A DNA stretch of 64,000 nt, taken from positions 45,122 to 109,121 of the forward strand of contig JAKJXP020000132.1 in assembly GCA_022225965.2 (NCBI GenBank), given 5' to 3'. The stretch's first letter is position 1. The number at the start of each line of letters is the position of its first letter. The position numbers were made by a program, and so were the translations under genes. Source of the stretch: Diatrype stigma. Lineage: Eukaryota > Ascomycota > Sordariomycetes > Xylariales > Diatrypaceae. Of the stretch, positions 35,501-47,993 are shown one piece after another. The notes under the pieces are model-generated. The model was not told where the DNA came from. It made no database searches and worked only from the letters and a program-made list of their open reading frames with translations.

Positions 35501-38500
35501 ATAGTACGCAATATCGAAACATGATCTGCCTGCCTACCAGTCATACCAACAGCCTCCAAGAGCCGAACTATACCTAGCTTCGGGACTGTGCTTGGTTTTG
35601 ATGTTCGCGAATATTCCTCACGTACAAAGTTGCCTACTTCGTATTCGAGCATCTACATATCTCCCTTCCCCCACGCCCCATTCCCTATTACATACATGCA
35701 CGGCGCACTACTCGGCAGATCAAGCCGCCGATCACCTAAGGATACGAGGAAAGCAGTCACGTGGACTGGACTCCTGTAGTCTTACTCGCGAGCTCGACTC
35801 GGCCGAGCTGATGATTCCACAGCCCGAGCTGATGATTCCACAGCTCATAGACCTACGTAGCTAATCCTGTCCGATGATGAGAACCATAGTATAGTTGTCC
35901 GGCCGTCACAGACATACTTTCTTCTCCTTCTCCGTCCTTGAAAACGGTACCGGCGTAGTGGGCCGCACGGAAGATCCACAGCCAGCCAACCCACCCATCC
36001 CTATTTACATGCAAAGCATAGGCTGTTATCACCGGCCTTAAGCGGATCTCACGGCTGCCCTGGCCCAGGTTGAGCTGTGCCGCACTTGCTAGGACTTTAG
36101 CTAGTGGTGTCTTATGTCTTATAACGTGGTCGGTCTCTTCCCACAAAACCCCGTATGAAAAACAAACATGGTCTACGTCGTAGCTACCACTGCCATGCAA
36201 TCTCTCGGGTAGCATCGCAAGAGGGCTTCCCCGAGTCCTCGTGGTCCACTACGGCGCTGGCCAGGTCAAAAGAGTAGCCAAATATCAAAAATACAGCCTC
36301 AAATGACTCACATCTGTTTGCATCACACTTACCTATGTGCTTGCTTCGCCTCTGTTACGTATAGCGGGGAGCTAGAAAGATGGGAACCAGGTGCGGGCCG
36401 CGTTCTTATCTTGGACAAGGCTGCTGCAATACCCCTTGCTATCACCCGAGAGAGGCGACGAACAGCAGGAATTATGACATAAGCTCCGAGGCTGGGGTCC
36501 CGTGCCATGGGGCTAGCTTATACCCATTCGCCCCAGAAGGAAAAAAAGAAAGAAGGAAAGAAGGAAAAAAGGAAAAAAACCGGGATGTTTCGGATATCTC
36601 GGAGTCTACCGAAACGTTTTTTTGGGGGTGAGGTTCGCCATTTGACACGAGTCTGCGTTGTTGCGTATGAGGCCGAGGAGATTCGTGGAAGTTGGAAGTC
36701 CCATAACTGAACAGTCACTGCTGTCCTCTCCTGCCGGCTTAAGCGCTGACCATGTCCATGTTGTCTTTATTATCCATCCGGTGTTATCTCCGGCCAAGGT
36801 GTGTTTGACGATGGATCTTCAGGAAGAATTTGCCATCGTGAAGGTCCACCATGTGACTGGTGCTAATGCGCTTACGCCTTGCTTCCCGACTGCGCCGTAT
36901 GGGCTCCCATCTCTCATGAACCAGGGTGGCGACGGCAAGGCTGATATAATGACAGCCCAAAGTGAAGGTGAGATTACTAGCGGCCAAATAGCAAGATATG
37001 TGAGTAGCCATGCAGGTGTTTGTTTCAATGTGAGATCACCTACGTAGTCATCTTGGGCTCCCGATAAGCCGGCCGTGAAACAGACGTCCTTTTATAGCGG
37101 AGGGTCTGTATTGTGGGTAAACTAGCCGACGTCGAACCGAGCTGCTCCATCGGTATGCCGTTGGACTTGACAGACAAGTGGGGGGTTGGCTGATACATAG
37201 GAGCGAGCTTCACGACGTCTACGAAATACGTAGTACTTCGTATGTGCATGGCGTATCACAAACGCTATCCACATGATAGAAAAGCGCCCTAGATCTGCAC
37301 CAGCCCACGCAAACGTGTCAACCTTAAAACTCCTGCCTGTGCTTTAGCCACAGCTGCACGTCGGAATGCGACATGCGAGTCCATTGTGGTCGCGCGTTAT
37401 TACATAGCCACGGCATATGCCATATGAGCCGAACGTCTTCATCAAATCCATGGAAATAGGCATACTATAGGTCGCATACAGAAACCAGAGAGGGAAGTAT
37501 CGTCTGGAAGGCCAGACGAGGTGGACGGGAAACTCGCGATGAGCTGATTTGCTCGAATATACCATGAATGTATATGCGGCAGTCGTGTTCTCGAATGCTC
37601 AGAGAAATGCGCGACACAAACCCAAGACATGCCTGTTGGCAGCGTGCGTGTAGTGTTTGGACGCCAGCTGAACATATTAGTGCAAGGAGGAACTTCTCCA
37701 TTCAGCCTAATAAACCATGTGACAACCGCCCAGTTACAGTAGACTTTTATGAGGTTTGCACATCACAGGGCCTTGGCATTCCGTGTCGCATCCGCTTCCA
37801 ACTTGTTCCTTTTCACTAGAACCAGCCCCATCGGTTTGCGACCACCCCAGGCGAAAAGGGTGACAGACAGTCAAGAGGAATGTAGCCGATGCTGAGATTA
37901 GAGGTTAGGATCCTGGGCGTTGACTTTCCGAGAGCCCGCGCAGGAGAGTTGGTAGAGCGCATACACTAAGGACCGCCTGGGCTGAACATCCTTCAATAAT
38001 CCGAAGTGTACGTACTACTAACCATACCTGGTCAGCTCAGGAGAGTTGCCGATAGCCTTAGGAGTCAAAGTTGACTGACTGCCTGTCAAAGGGCATCGTG
38101 AACTTGTCGCTCCACTCTGGTAACGCTGGTTGGAGGGGCGACAGCATGTCTAATGTACGGAGGGTAAACCCAACGGGGCCGTCAGGCGAGCATGATATGC
38201 CGCATATGGCAGTACCGCTTGGTTATACTATGCTACCTCGCCGGCTCCACCGCTGGATCCTTTAGAGATGCTCCGAAACGGAAAGAGGCGAGCCAGCCAG
38301 ACGGCGGGCGTTGGTCGGCGTTGGTCGCCCAGGCAGGTCAGGCTACATCGGTACGGACGCACTGTAGCACGTCAACTACACTAAAGAGCACCTCGTGACG
38401 GCTATCATGTACGAAGTATGTAGATAGAGATACATACATAGTAGAGGGAGGCGGGAGAGCCCCTCTTGAAAAACTCACGATATGCTTAGCACCTAAGGAA

Positions 38501-39443
38501 ACTGACGATCTGCTTCAGTACTGCCTACTGCGCCGCTAGATGATTGGTGGGACATGCTAGACAACTGTAGAGATCGACAATGGAATTGTGTCGGTGAAGC
38601 ACTCGCTTGCACTGGTTGAACCTGCTTGAGCCGGCAGGCCTGTCTGTAGCTGGAGAAACCTCGCGAGGGGTGTGGGATGAATGACTCTGGATGACCATGG
38701 CATATCTATAGTATAATAGGCAGGCTGAGTTTAGGCAAAGCCGACGGGCACGGTGAGAAGAGAATTAGTATGTATAACATGTATAACGACAGACCCGTCG
38801 AGGCACGGAGGCACTATCGAATCGGCATAAATAGCCGGTCGCCAACTGGATAGTCAGGAAAGGCTTCAAATGAAGGTTGGCACAAAGAGGGATTTCCAGT
38901 CTGGAGTTATGGAGTCTGTCTCATGGAAGAAATTGGATATGAAATGTTCATACTTCGTATATTGAGTATACATGGTTTAGGGTAGGTATGTAGTATTGGA
39001 TGAGGCTTTGCATACTCCTAGCAGCCTGGGTAGTTACATAGTACCTTTAGGTAAGTTATTGGCGATAGGAGACAAAACCCGAGTTGGTGAAGAGTATTTG
39101 CAAGCTCCGACTGCATCGTTTTGACTCGATTGTTTCGGGTAGCCATATGAAGTTAGAGACCTGTCAGCTGTCTCAAATTCCCATGGCCACCGGCTGAGCC
39201 AATGGACAGATGGAAAAGATGAAAAGGCCAATTAGATTAGATTTCGGGGACGGTGATGTCACCACCGTTACACATGATGTACTATGCATGAGGTGAGATA
39301 ACGGTGCCCGGTTTATACCTCTTTCGTACATAGGTATGTACTTAAACGTGAAGAAATTGACAGGGAAAAGGCGTCACCTTAGTCATCCACCGGAGCCGGC
39401 TGGGGTTTCGGTTCGAGTCCTTTCTTTCCAAGGTGAGGGAGTT

Positions 39444-39489
39444 GGGGAGCTGGGGAGCTGGGAAGCTGGAAGCTGGGGAACTGGGGAGA
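39444..39489 (+). repeat. G-rich minisatellite (GGGGAGCT)n, possible G-quadruplex
   Basis: Six degenerate copies of an 8-bp unit: two exact GGGGAGCT, then GGGAAGCT, GGAAGCT, GGGGAACT and GGGGAGA. Five runs of three or more G within 46 bases meet the usual G-quadruplex pattern. Two copies of CAGTTGAAAG follow at 39501-39520. Confidence 0.8.
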
Positions 39490-42400
39490 GGACTGGAGGG
39501 CAGTTGAAAGCAGTTGAAAGCTTGAAAGCCTTGCATGTCGTCACCGGGGCCGGCGTGAAAGCCTCCACGAGTCCACATGATGCGTTCACGTCAGGGACAC
39601 GGTGATCCCTCAGACGCGTTTCCTGGTCTCTGCCAATGTGTTGGTTGAGCATCCGTGTCGACCTGGGGGATCGGCGTCGGGGTGCCGGGCTAATACCTAG
39701 CCTAACGACTCGAGCCGAGCGAGCGACCTCACCATGTCCAAGACCGAACGCCAAATCAAACCAACAGGAAAAGTAGGATTTGCTAATGCACCCAGGCGAT
39801 GAGCGGTGGGCGGCGTAAACCCATCGAGGCCCATGAACATGTTGACCATGAACAAGAGGGAGTCCTGTAAAGAGTTATATCCCTGTAAGAATTGCACCCC
39901 TGAAACCAGTGTGTTCCTTGTCCCTGCATACCGAACATGGCTTTGTAGGGTAATAGGGGATAGATAGGTACCTATGTAATTTGACTACTCTAACAGTTGT
40001 ACCACTTCGTACATTCAAGGTTACTTACATAGTTGGCCTACCTACCCACCTACCTATCTTGGTAGTTGACGAGGCACCTGGCTACCATCTGTCGCTTGGT
40101 ATAACTTATCTCTCCTGTTCCTGCATACGATCACCGCACTGAATAACTGGAAGCATGTCATATCGTCAGTAGCCTCAGCCTGCCACGCTGTACATATAAG
40201 GAGCGCTGATTCATCAGGTTCCCGCTGGAGGGAAACGCAGTATATGGTCATACATGTACATGGTTAACGTTAGCGTTTGTAGTGCTGTTTACATACGTTT
40301 ACATACTTGTGTATCGATAAAGGGAGGCAGGGTATCGTGACATCATGTCATCATACGCTTGCTGATCTTTCTCGGTGTGCTTATCGCAAGTTTGATGAAG
40401 ATCCCCATAAGTGACAGGCAGCCTGGCCTGGTACTCCTGGCAACAGCCTCCCCATTGGCACACTACCAGATAACTGGTGTTTGCTCCGGATCAAGGTCAA
40501 ACATGGATCAAGAGACTGAATTTTATAGGCCATGAACTGATTGGGCTAAGGTTGTTAGCAAGTTACATATGTAGCAGGGTGGCAGGACTCTCGTTTTCCT
40601 CGTTGCTGGTGTTCTTAGCACCTCTTGTCCGTTTTTACTGCTGCAGTGCCACGAATGAATGGTATTGAGATGGGATGGGAATGAGAAAGTGGAATTCATG
40701 TCGTGGCATACACGTGATGAACGCTAACATGTTGAACGATGATTGTGTCCGCTGCGCAGTAAGCAGGAATGACAGGACTCTGTCCAATCGCAATCGGCCA
40801 GAGGGGAGAAAAGAGGGAGGTGAGCGCTTTGGTTCCAGTGCTATTTTAGGGGTCCCTCCACTCGCTCGCTGAGTTGGATTGAAACACATCGCACACATCT
40901 GCATCTGATATCGGAGATGGGGGACCAAAGCCGTGCCATGGCTCACTAATAAAACCAGCCTTGCAAGTTGCAGCCCAACCGGTCAGCCCAGCGTGTTACT
41001 GTTACGGGGAAGCATGGCATCATCTCCGTAGAAGACGCCAGAATCACCGACGAACAACTCTATTTGGCACCTCTACCAGGGGAGAGCATAGCCCTTGATA
41101 CCCAATGCTATCTTTTCTTGTTAGCACGCATAATAATAACCAGGAGGTGTACTGGATTTTGGGTTAGTACGAAGTCTGTATCGCAGTGATAGCAATGCCT
41201 TCGGAGTCACAGCTGTGTAGTTAATGCAGCTAAAGATGCTCGGCTACGTTAGGGATTTTACCTTGGAAAAAACGAAATCGGGTGATTGTTTCCTCACCCC
41301 AAGATGCATCGCAAAACTCATAGATTACTCCTCACCCTAGCCGGCCTAAACCTGAGCTACATATCTTCAAGTCTCATAATCCCAACAGTACCCGCCTCCA
41401 GCCCATAAAGACGCGTCGCACCGGACTGCCTCTGTTGCTCTACCGGTGCTCATTATGTAAAGGGGTACCCACGATTCCGCCGTTGCACCGAGGGGGAGAT
41501 CAATCAGGCGCAATAAGGGCAGTCGGCCATGGCAATCCCTTCTCAAACGGCATTGGTGGTGCAGTCGTCTCTGCGTCGTCTCTGCCCATCTTTGCCCGCC
41601 AAAGCCCCTTACGTAGACTAGAGAGTGACTAGGGACGCACAGGCAGTCGGCTAAGACTTGCCGTCTTTAGAGGACCCCTGGACCATCCCCAACACAGGAT
41701 TGGGCAAGTCGGGCGGGCCAAGCGACGAGGAGTTGTGTCCGTCTGAAAATCCCATACTCTTTTTCCACTAGTACGGAATGAGGAAGCACCACTAACAGGA
41801 CCTGACGGTTTGGCAGCCCCCGGCGCCCTGCCCCATGACTTGCCCGGTAATCGCCAATCATAGAGAGAGTATGTCGTCACAAGCGCGCTTCTGCAGTAAA
41901 ACCTTGCGGCCCGTGGAATGTACCTACACCAGGAGTCATGTATTCCTGCGGTATTGCATAGCATGGTGGACTAGCGCGGGTGCCTGACTGGCTTACACTG
42001 TACTTTATGTACTTATCTATGTATTTATGCAGATAGGATAGTCTATGCTTTTGGCAACGTTCTCCTTTTAAGGCAATCGCATGCTCTACACATGGACGTT
42101 CACACACACTCATATAACTATATATACGGAGGGGAATCCAGGTGGCTATGAGGTTAGAAAATGCACCCCTGAAAAGTCTCAATCTATCGATACACACCTG
42201 GACTGGGTCTCACTTATCGTGCCGATTAACTACACGATCAGACAATGTGCTATGAAGGCAATCTACCGGAGATATGCGTCTGCCAAGATAGGAAATCGCT
42301 ATTGCCGACCCAACACGTTTCGCTGAATCATAACGTCAGCATGTTCAAGTTGAATGCCAAGAAAGCATAAGCTATAGGCAATATGTACTGTCTAGACACT

Positions 42401-42649
42401 GTGTGGACGTCATATAGGGAGACGTTCTTCATGTCGGACCCCTTTATGTACATAGGCGATAACTAGGGGCTCTGCCTGCTGGCTGCCTGGGCAGCTTTAG
42501 CATTGAACCTGGAAGCGCTCTGTCAGTTCTGTCAGTGTTTGACCCATTTCTATCCACACACACCTGCTCAGGTTGTACTGAACGTGTCCGTCTTGTACTG
42601 AGCCCATTATAAAGGATACTGACAGTACCTCGACTGCCCGCTTTGATAC

Positions 42650-42673
42650 AGCCCGCTATCGTCATAGCGGGCT
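42650..42673. repeat. Perfect 10-bp stem, 4-nt loop inverted repeat
   Basis: AGCCCGCTAT, loop CGTC, then ATAGCGGGCT: a perfect 10-bp stem with a four-base loop in non-coding DNA. No flanking T-run marks it as a bacterial-type terminator, and none is expected in a fungal nucleus. Confidence 0.85.
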
Positions 42674-43003
42674 CAGTAGCGAACGACTATATGTAAGAAG
42701 GTGGTATTTTGTACCGTACCTAAGGGTAGCCACGGTTCGATGTTAGCCTGCGGATAGGGTTAGCAACAATACCAGCCTACCCACCCGAAGTGCCACCACT
42801 AAAACAATGATGCTTCAAAAATGGCATGTTGCGCTTGGTGATGAGCAAAGAGTAATGGGTAATGGGTAATGGCTAATGGGCGATGGTGCGCAATGTGTAC
42901 ATATGGCAACGAAGGAAACTAATGCGTGCAGTAACACGTTACCACACATACTATGTAGGTATGTATGTAAGAGTGATAACCTATCAGCTAGTTAGTTGCA
43001 TTC

Positions 43004-43031
43004 CGCCGTCTCGTGTTGACACGAGGCGGCG
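43004..43031. repeat. 13-bp near-perfect inverted repeat, 2-nt spacer
   Basis: CGCCGTCTCGTGT and ACACGAGGCGGCG flank TG. Twelve of thirteen positions pair by Watson-Crick rules; the other is a G-T mismatch. Confidence 0.85.
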
Positions 43032-43869
43032 AAGCTTTTGAAGGGAACCAGCTACATTAGCAAGCAGTCTTCTCGTAGTGGGATTACGTTAAACAAAAAG
43101 CACACCGAATCAAATGACGATGTAGAATGAGGTCAATTGTGCGACGTTGTGTACAGTACTTCAGGTACCACCGCGGACGCCCTACCCTTACACACGTAAG
43201 CAGGTACTGTACATACGCTCTATGACATACATGGTCGTCCAGTAGAGTCGCTATGACGCCCGCTCGCGTATAACAATAAATGCGTTTTCCCTACGTCGGC
43301 CACTTCGCGATATCATTTGCTTGTCATGTATTCGTGTTCTTACTCCTTCGGCCAGCCTCCATAATTGTTACGGCGCCTAACGGTTAGGCTGACTACTGTA
43401 CAATAGCAGACTGTACAATCGTGCGTAGGCGTACATGTGTATGTACGCTCCAAAGCAGTGCTGCTGTTGGCTGCCTAGCAATTGCCTACTAGACTGCTAG
43501 ATTGCTAGACTGCCAGGTTGCTGGACTACCACTTCGTAGACATGCTACATACCTACATACATACCTACACAGACATATGTACCTAGTTATTGTCTATCCA
43601 ACAACCGGGGCGAGGTTAGCAGTGTGCCACCTCACTTTATCAATTCGTACTGTCCCGTCGACTTCGTACCTTATTTCTCAAACGAGGCACCTAGGCACCC
43701 CCCGGACCAGTCCTGACTTGGGTTGACGATCGCTACATCCTAGCTGGAGTCTTTCACTTTCTCATCTTGTCGCAATAACAGCGGCCCCCCCGCCCCGCCT
43801 CAATTTGCTGGGAGACCCTTCCTTCCACTCTTTTCGACTCCATTGCCGTAACCCGATGGGCCCTGACCC

Positions 43870-43915
43870 TACCACCACCGCTACCACCGCTACTACCGCT
43901 ACTACCGCTACCACC
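43870..43915. repeat. ACC/GCT/ACT trinucleotide tract
   Basis: Interspersed ACC, GCT and ACT triplets about 460-505 bases upstream of the SCOC-like ATG, within a long C/A-rich region that may be its promoter or leader. Confidence 0.75.
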
Positions 43916-44375
43916 CTCTCGTCTCTTCTGCCTTTCTGCTCTTTTTTTTTCACCTAGAGACCGCCCCCATTGACACTGCACAACAAAACTCCTATCCCTC
44001 ATTCTACGACAACACCATACACTACCACACACTACGCACCACACCACACATCACAAATTACACACCACCCGCCACCCGCTTCACACGCTACAAGCTACAC
44101 GCTACACGCTACACGCCATCTGCAAGGGGAATACCACTGTCCAATCTACGAGCGAACAACACAGCTTTACAACTAATCGTTATATCGTCATATCTTTGTG
44201 TGAATGAATGGTGGCAACGGTTATCGTCTTGGCTGGCAGGACAAAAAGGTTTAGGTGACGGACCGGAGGATTGGGATTGCGAGTCACCATACCCATTGTC
44301 CCGAACATTGTCACACCGACAAACACTTTATATCTCCCCGGCTTCCTGCACAATAGTGCCGGCCCTCCAAACCAC

Positions 44376-44949
44376 ATGTCTTCCGACTTCCTACCACCGC
44401 AAATCGACTCAATAAACGAGCGCGCCATGAGTAACGACGAGACCTTCACGAAGCCCGAACCGCCGATGAGGTCGGATTCTTCCTCTGGGTCCTCAGATGA
44501 GGATCGGGACGTCAACGCCCCTGTCCCAGTTCGCCCCAAGTTCCATAGCAGGAAGAGCAGCGGCACAATCATAGTCCCTCGCGATTCTAGAGACTCATCG
44601 GATTCTGGCCCTGTAGAAACACGGTTTGCGCCAAATGACGTACGATCAATGAGCCCGCGGAGAACAAGTCGCGACCTTGAGATAATGGGACGGGAGGCGA
44701 GAGAAGAATTGCATCGGTAAGTTGTGCTCTTACTCTCTTCCTTATCTTGTGCAAGCAAGAGCGGAGCTAACATCATCATACAGACATGCCAAGGCACTGC
44801 AAGAATCACTTCTCATGATCTTCCACCGTATAGAGGCAGTTAAAGAGGAACACGACAAACTGGACAACAACAACAAATTTTTGCAAAAATATATCGGGGA
44901 CCTAATGTCGACATCAAAAATAACTTCGACCACCCGCGGACGGAAATAG
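44376..44949 (+). CDS. Short coiled-coil protein, SCOC/SCOCO family
   Basis: Predicted small coiled-coil protein of the SCOC (SCOCO, DUF2205) family, whose animal and yeast members bind Arl-type GTPases at the Golgi or vesicles. Exons are 44376-44716 and 44784-44949, 168 residues; the 67-nt intron is GTAAGT...ACAG. The first 100 residues are disordered, acidic and Ser-rich (DSSSGSSDEDRD, RDSSDSGP) with RxxS sites. The C-terminal 55 residues carry the conserved coil: ALQESLLMIFHRIEAVKEE, then LDNNNKFLQKYIGDLMSTSK, closely matching the SCOC pattern AVKEEN..L..EN..L..YI..LM. The junction restores ELHRHAKALQ in frame. ATG 44430 is an alternative start. It stands alone between two gene-poor blocks. 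Confidence 0.9.
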
Positions 44950-46145
44950 ACAATACCCCTCTCTTAATAACGACCAGATGATGCACATCCGGACGCAATA
45001 CTAAACTTGAAACACAACAGCGATCAGCCTAGGAAAGGCGACGGCTCAGCTCGACATCATCCGCGGACGATAAATAGCAAGCGTTCCAGCATGGCGAACA
45101 GGAACTTCGCCGATCTTTATATCAGCATCGATTCTGCCTCAGCTTTAGGTGCCCAGGGCTCGAGAATGGAAGGCCTTGATTGCCTCCCCCCCTAGTTCTC
45201 AGCCCATAGGTGGCCCTATTTTGCATGTGTTTTTATTATATATCATTGCATGGCGTACGATATGGGTCACGGATTCGGGTGTTGAAAAGATTTTTATACC
45301 AATGCCGTTCATCTGGCTTACAGCATATTAGGAATTCTCCAGGACCCACGGGTCAATGGACATGGCTTGGAATAGCCACACGGCGTTTTGATGCTTTTGG
45401 CGGTTTGGTTTCGACACAGGGACCTAAGGGAAAGAGGACAGCATTATCATCATCATACCTTCATGTGTGTACGTAGGCGCGGCTCATCACCGGGCATAGT
45501 TGCATTCAGACGATTCCCACGGGCGAATTGGAAATTATTCACAATAGTTCTACACGGAATTCGTCCGGGCCTGGAGTGACTAGGCAATTTTGATCCGTTC
45601 CCAATATTCACCATTCACCATTCATCACGACATACCGCGGCGACATCCTCCACGTCCGGAATCAGGTGCACCGGGGCGGGTTCAAAGGCAGCTCAACCTG
45701 CTAAGCGTCTCACCCATCGACTTGAGCGATCCGAGTACCTTGGTTTCGGCAACTCACGTGGCACCATTTATGGCACTTCTCGCCATCTGGTCCACGTTCG
45801 AAAATCGACCTCTGAAAAGTTGCCAGTTCATCCTCGCAATGAAGGATCCAGGGAGAATTTGAAAACTTCATCGCGGGACGAAGTCGGGTGATTCTGGAAA
45901 CAAATGCCAGGTCGGATCTGAGATGCTTCCCGATTGTTCGCCTGGTCAGTGCTTGCGTCGTTACGTCGGGCCGAGTTTTGGATTTTGTGATCGCGTCGCC
46001 TGGCATGACTCGTCACTTTACTACCTCCAGGTGCCTGCTACCTACGCAATAAACGTGCAGGCCGGCCGGAGCTTTAAACCCAGATTCTGCCAAAGCTACC
46101 TGCTTTCGCACATTTACCGCAGCTAACGCCGAGTTGGGATGCGTT

Positions 46146-46203
46146 CATGCATGCGTGCATATACGTACATGCACGCACGTACGCACGCATGCACATGCAT
46201 ACG
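46146..46203. repeat. 58-bp strictly alternating pyrimidine-purine run
   Basis: Every base from 46146 to 46203 alternates C/T with A/G (CATGCATGCGTGCATA at the start), mixing CG, CA and TA steps. Such runs are the classic sequence class for left-handed Z-DNA. Confidence 0.9.
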
Positions 46204-47977
46204 GAACACGCACAGTGGCGGTGGCGGGAGCGGCAGCTGCACTCGCAGATGAAATTTGCGCCCCTCAGATGTTGTGCAAGGATAGACGAGGGATATCGAA
46301 CCGAGAACTCGGGACCGCTGACGTGACGTCGGTGGTTTGGTTATTAGCAATGGGCGACAGAAACGGGGGCAACAGGGAGGCAAGACCTTGCGTTATCGAG
46401 CCGAACTGAACCAACCGGGCGGACTAGAAAAGAAGGGGAAAAAAAGGAAGGGATTTACGTCCTCCCAAGCTCGCCAGCCAGCCAGCTATCCACTAAAAGA
46501 ACGACCCCGACCCGATGCCGTGGCGCACGACCGCGCCACCGGTACACCAACTATCATCGATCGTCAGTACCACCAATCACCCTAGGCGTACACATCGCCT
46601 CATACCTCCTGGATCAAAGTCGAATCGGTTGACTATACCTGGTCGGTGGAATGAACGGTTTGCCAATGCGTGGCGGCAGCGGCCGGTGCCAATCCATGTA
46701 CGTTTGGGTGGTGGGATGCTGGTTGGTTGGTTGGTTGGTGGCTTTACCTGTGCTACGAACTACATGACTTCTGCCTTTTACCTACTACGATACCCTTCCC
46801 CCTTTACTTTCCTAAGTAGTCGGGGTGACGTCTTTCGTTATTTTCATTTTGTTTTCTGAGACCGGATACGGAGGCCAGATTAGTAGGGAAGGGGGCAGTG
46901 TCGAGATGCTTCTATACAGAGCAGCCAGACCCCCTTTCTCACGCCGCCACCATGGTCTCGAGACGACGATTTCCTTGTAGATATTACCTATCTAAATTAA
47001 GATGGGACAGGATAGGATGGGATAGGACAATTCATTAGGAGTTTGCGAATATCTTATGATCATTATAAACATCATTATCAAGATGAAGTTCTACACATAC
47101 AAGTAAACATAGAATCAACGTGCCTCTGTAAATCTGTCGAGATGCTCACTTCCTGGGCTGTTTCACAAGCCACCCACCTTAAGTTTGTGACATGATACAT
47201 GCATTGGCATTTCCTGTCGCTAGCAATGATCCACGTTCAGCTTATCCATTGTACATAGATCTTTCTTCCCAGGCCGTGAAGCTGTCAGAAGTGGTTGTAA
47301 GTCTGCCTACACACATGATATGGATAGGTAACAGCCGCCTCGGCTATGGTGAGCTGCCCGATGTTATGAACGTGTTTAACCGCCGTTCTATCCTTCCACT
47401 GTGGGTATGTCCGTAGATGGTCTGCCTAGAATTAGGTACCTGGAATCGTATCCGCACTCTACACTTTCTGGCCACGTTAGCTATGTGGCAACACCTATCT
47501 GCCTAGCGATAGCCACGGTGGATGGTGGCAAACCCGAGAAGAGAATAGTGCTTCGTAGTTAGATGCTCATTCAAGTTTCCTTCTCGTGATCGGTCATAAC
47601 AAGCTATTACGCATACAACCCCGAGGCATACAGAATTTACTTGCTCACTCCGCCTAAGAACGGCCGTTGGCGGACTAGGTACGTGGCAACCTGATCTGAT
47701 GTTGTCCAAGTAGATATTGAAATAAACCATCATTCCTTCCATACTTCCACATTCGGATATACACGCGGTTAGACGTATGTGCCTACCTGCAGGGGGAAAA
47801 AAGGGATGATTGAGTAGCCCAATCAGGCGGTGCATGGGATGACGAATACGGAAAGCTGGAAGAACCTTATTCACCATCTCAACCTAAAACCGCAATCCCA
47901 CCTGCAGCGTCTACATGTACCTACCTACATACCTATACCCTGCCTCCATACCAACCTGCATTCGTATAAATATATTC

Positions 47978-47993
47978 ACCTAGGTACCTAGGT
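47978..47993. repeat. 16-bp perfect palindrome
   Basis: ACCTAGGTACCTAGGT equals its own reverse complement. Its core is also present at 15195-15206, and shorter relatives are scattered through the non-coding DNA. Confidence 0.85.

Larger units (their letters stand above)
32514..44375. other. 11.9-kb gene-poor block
   Basis: No protein gene I can support on either strand; open frames are at most about 130 codons and lack family motifs. 33.0-34.2 kb is AT-rich. Notable contents, listed separately where clear: a purine tract at 36538-36580, a G-rich minisatellite (39444-39489), two strong hairpins (42650-42673 and 43004-43031), and a trinucleotide-like tract at 43870-43915. TACCTA/TAGGTA words recur throughout. 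A B-box word at 39410 and an A-box-like word at 37949 lack complete tRNA structures. Confidence 0.45.

Noticed and set aside
37945..38000. GAGTTGGTAGAGCGC, resembling a tRNA D arm
   Set aside because: The following B-box position is too degenerate and no acceptor stem forms. At best a tRNA relic.
39410..39420. Exact B-box word GGTTCGAGTCC
   Set aside because: The T stem mismatches and there is no upstream A box or cloverleaf.
44180..44809. 209-codon minus-strand frame over the SCOC-like gene
   Set aside because: The plus strand shows a conserved coiled coil across a valid intron; the minus frame shows none.
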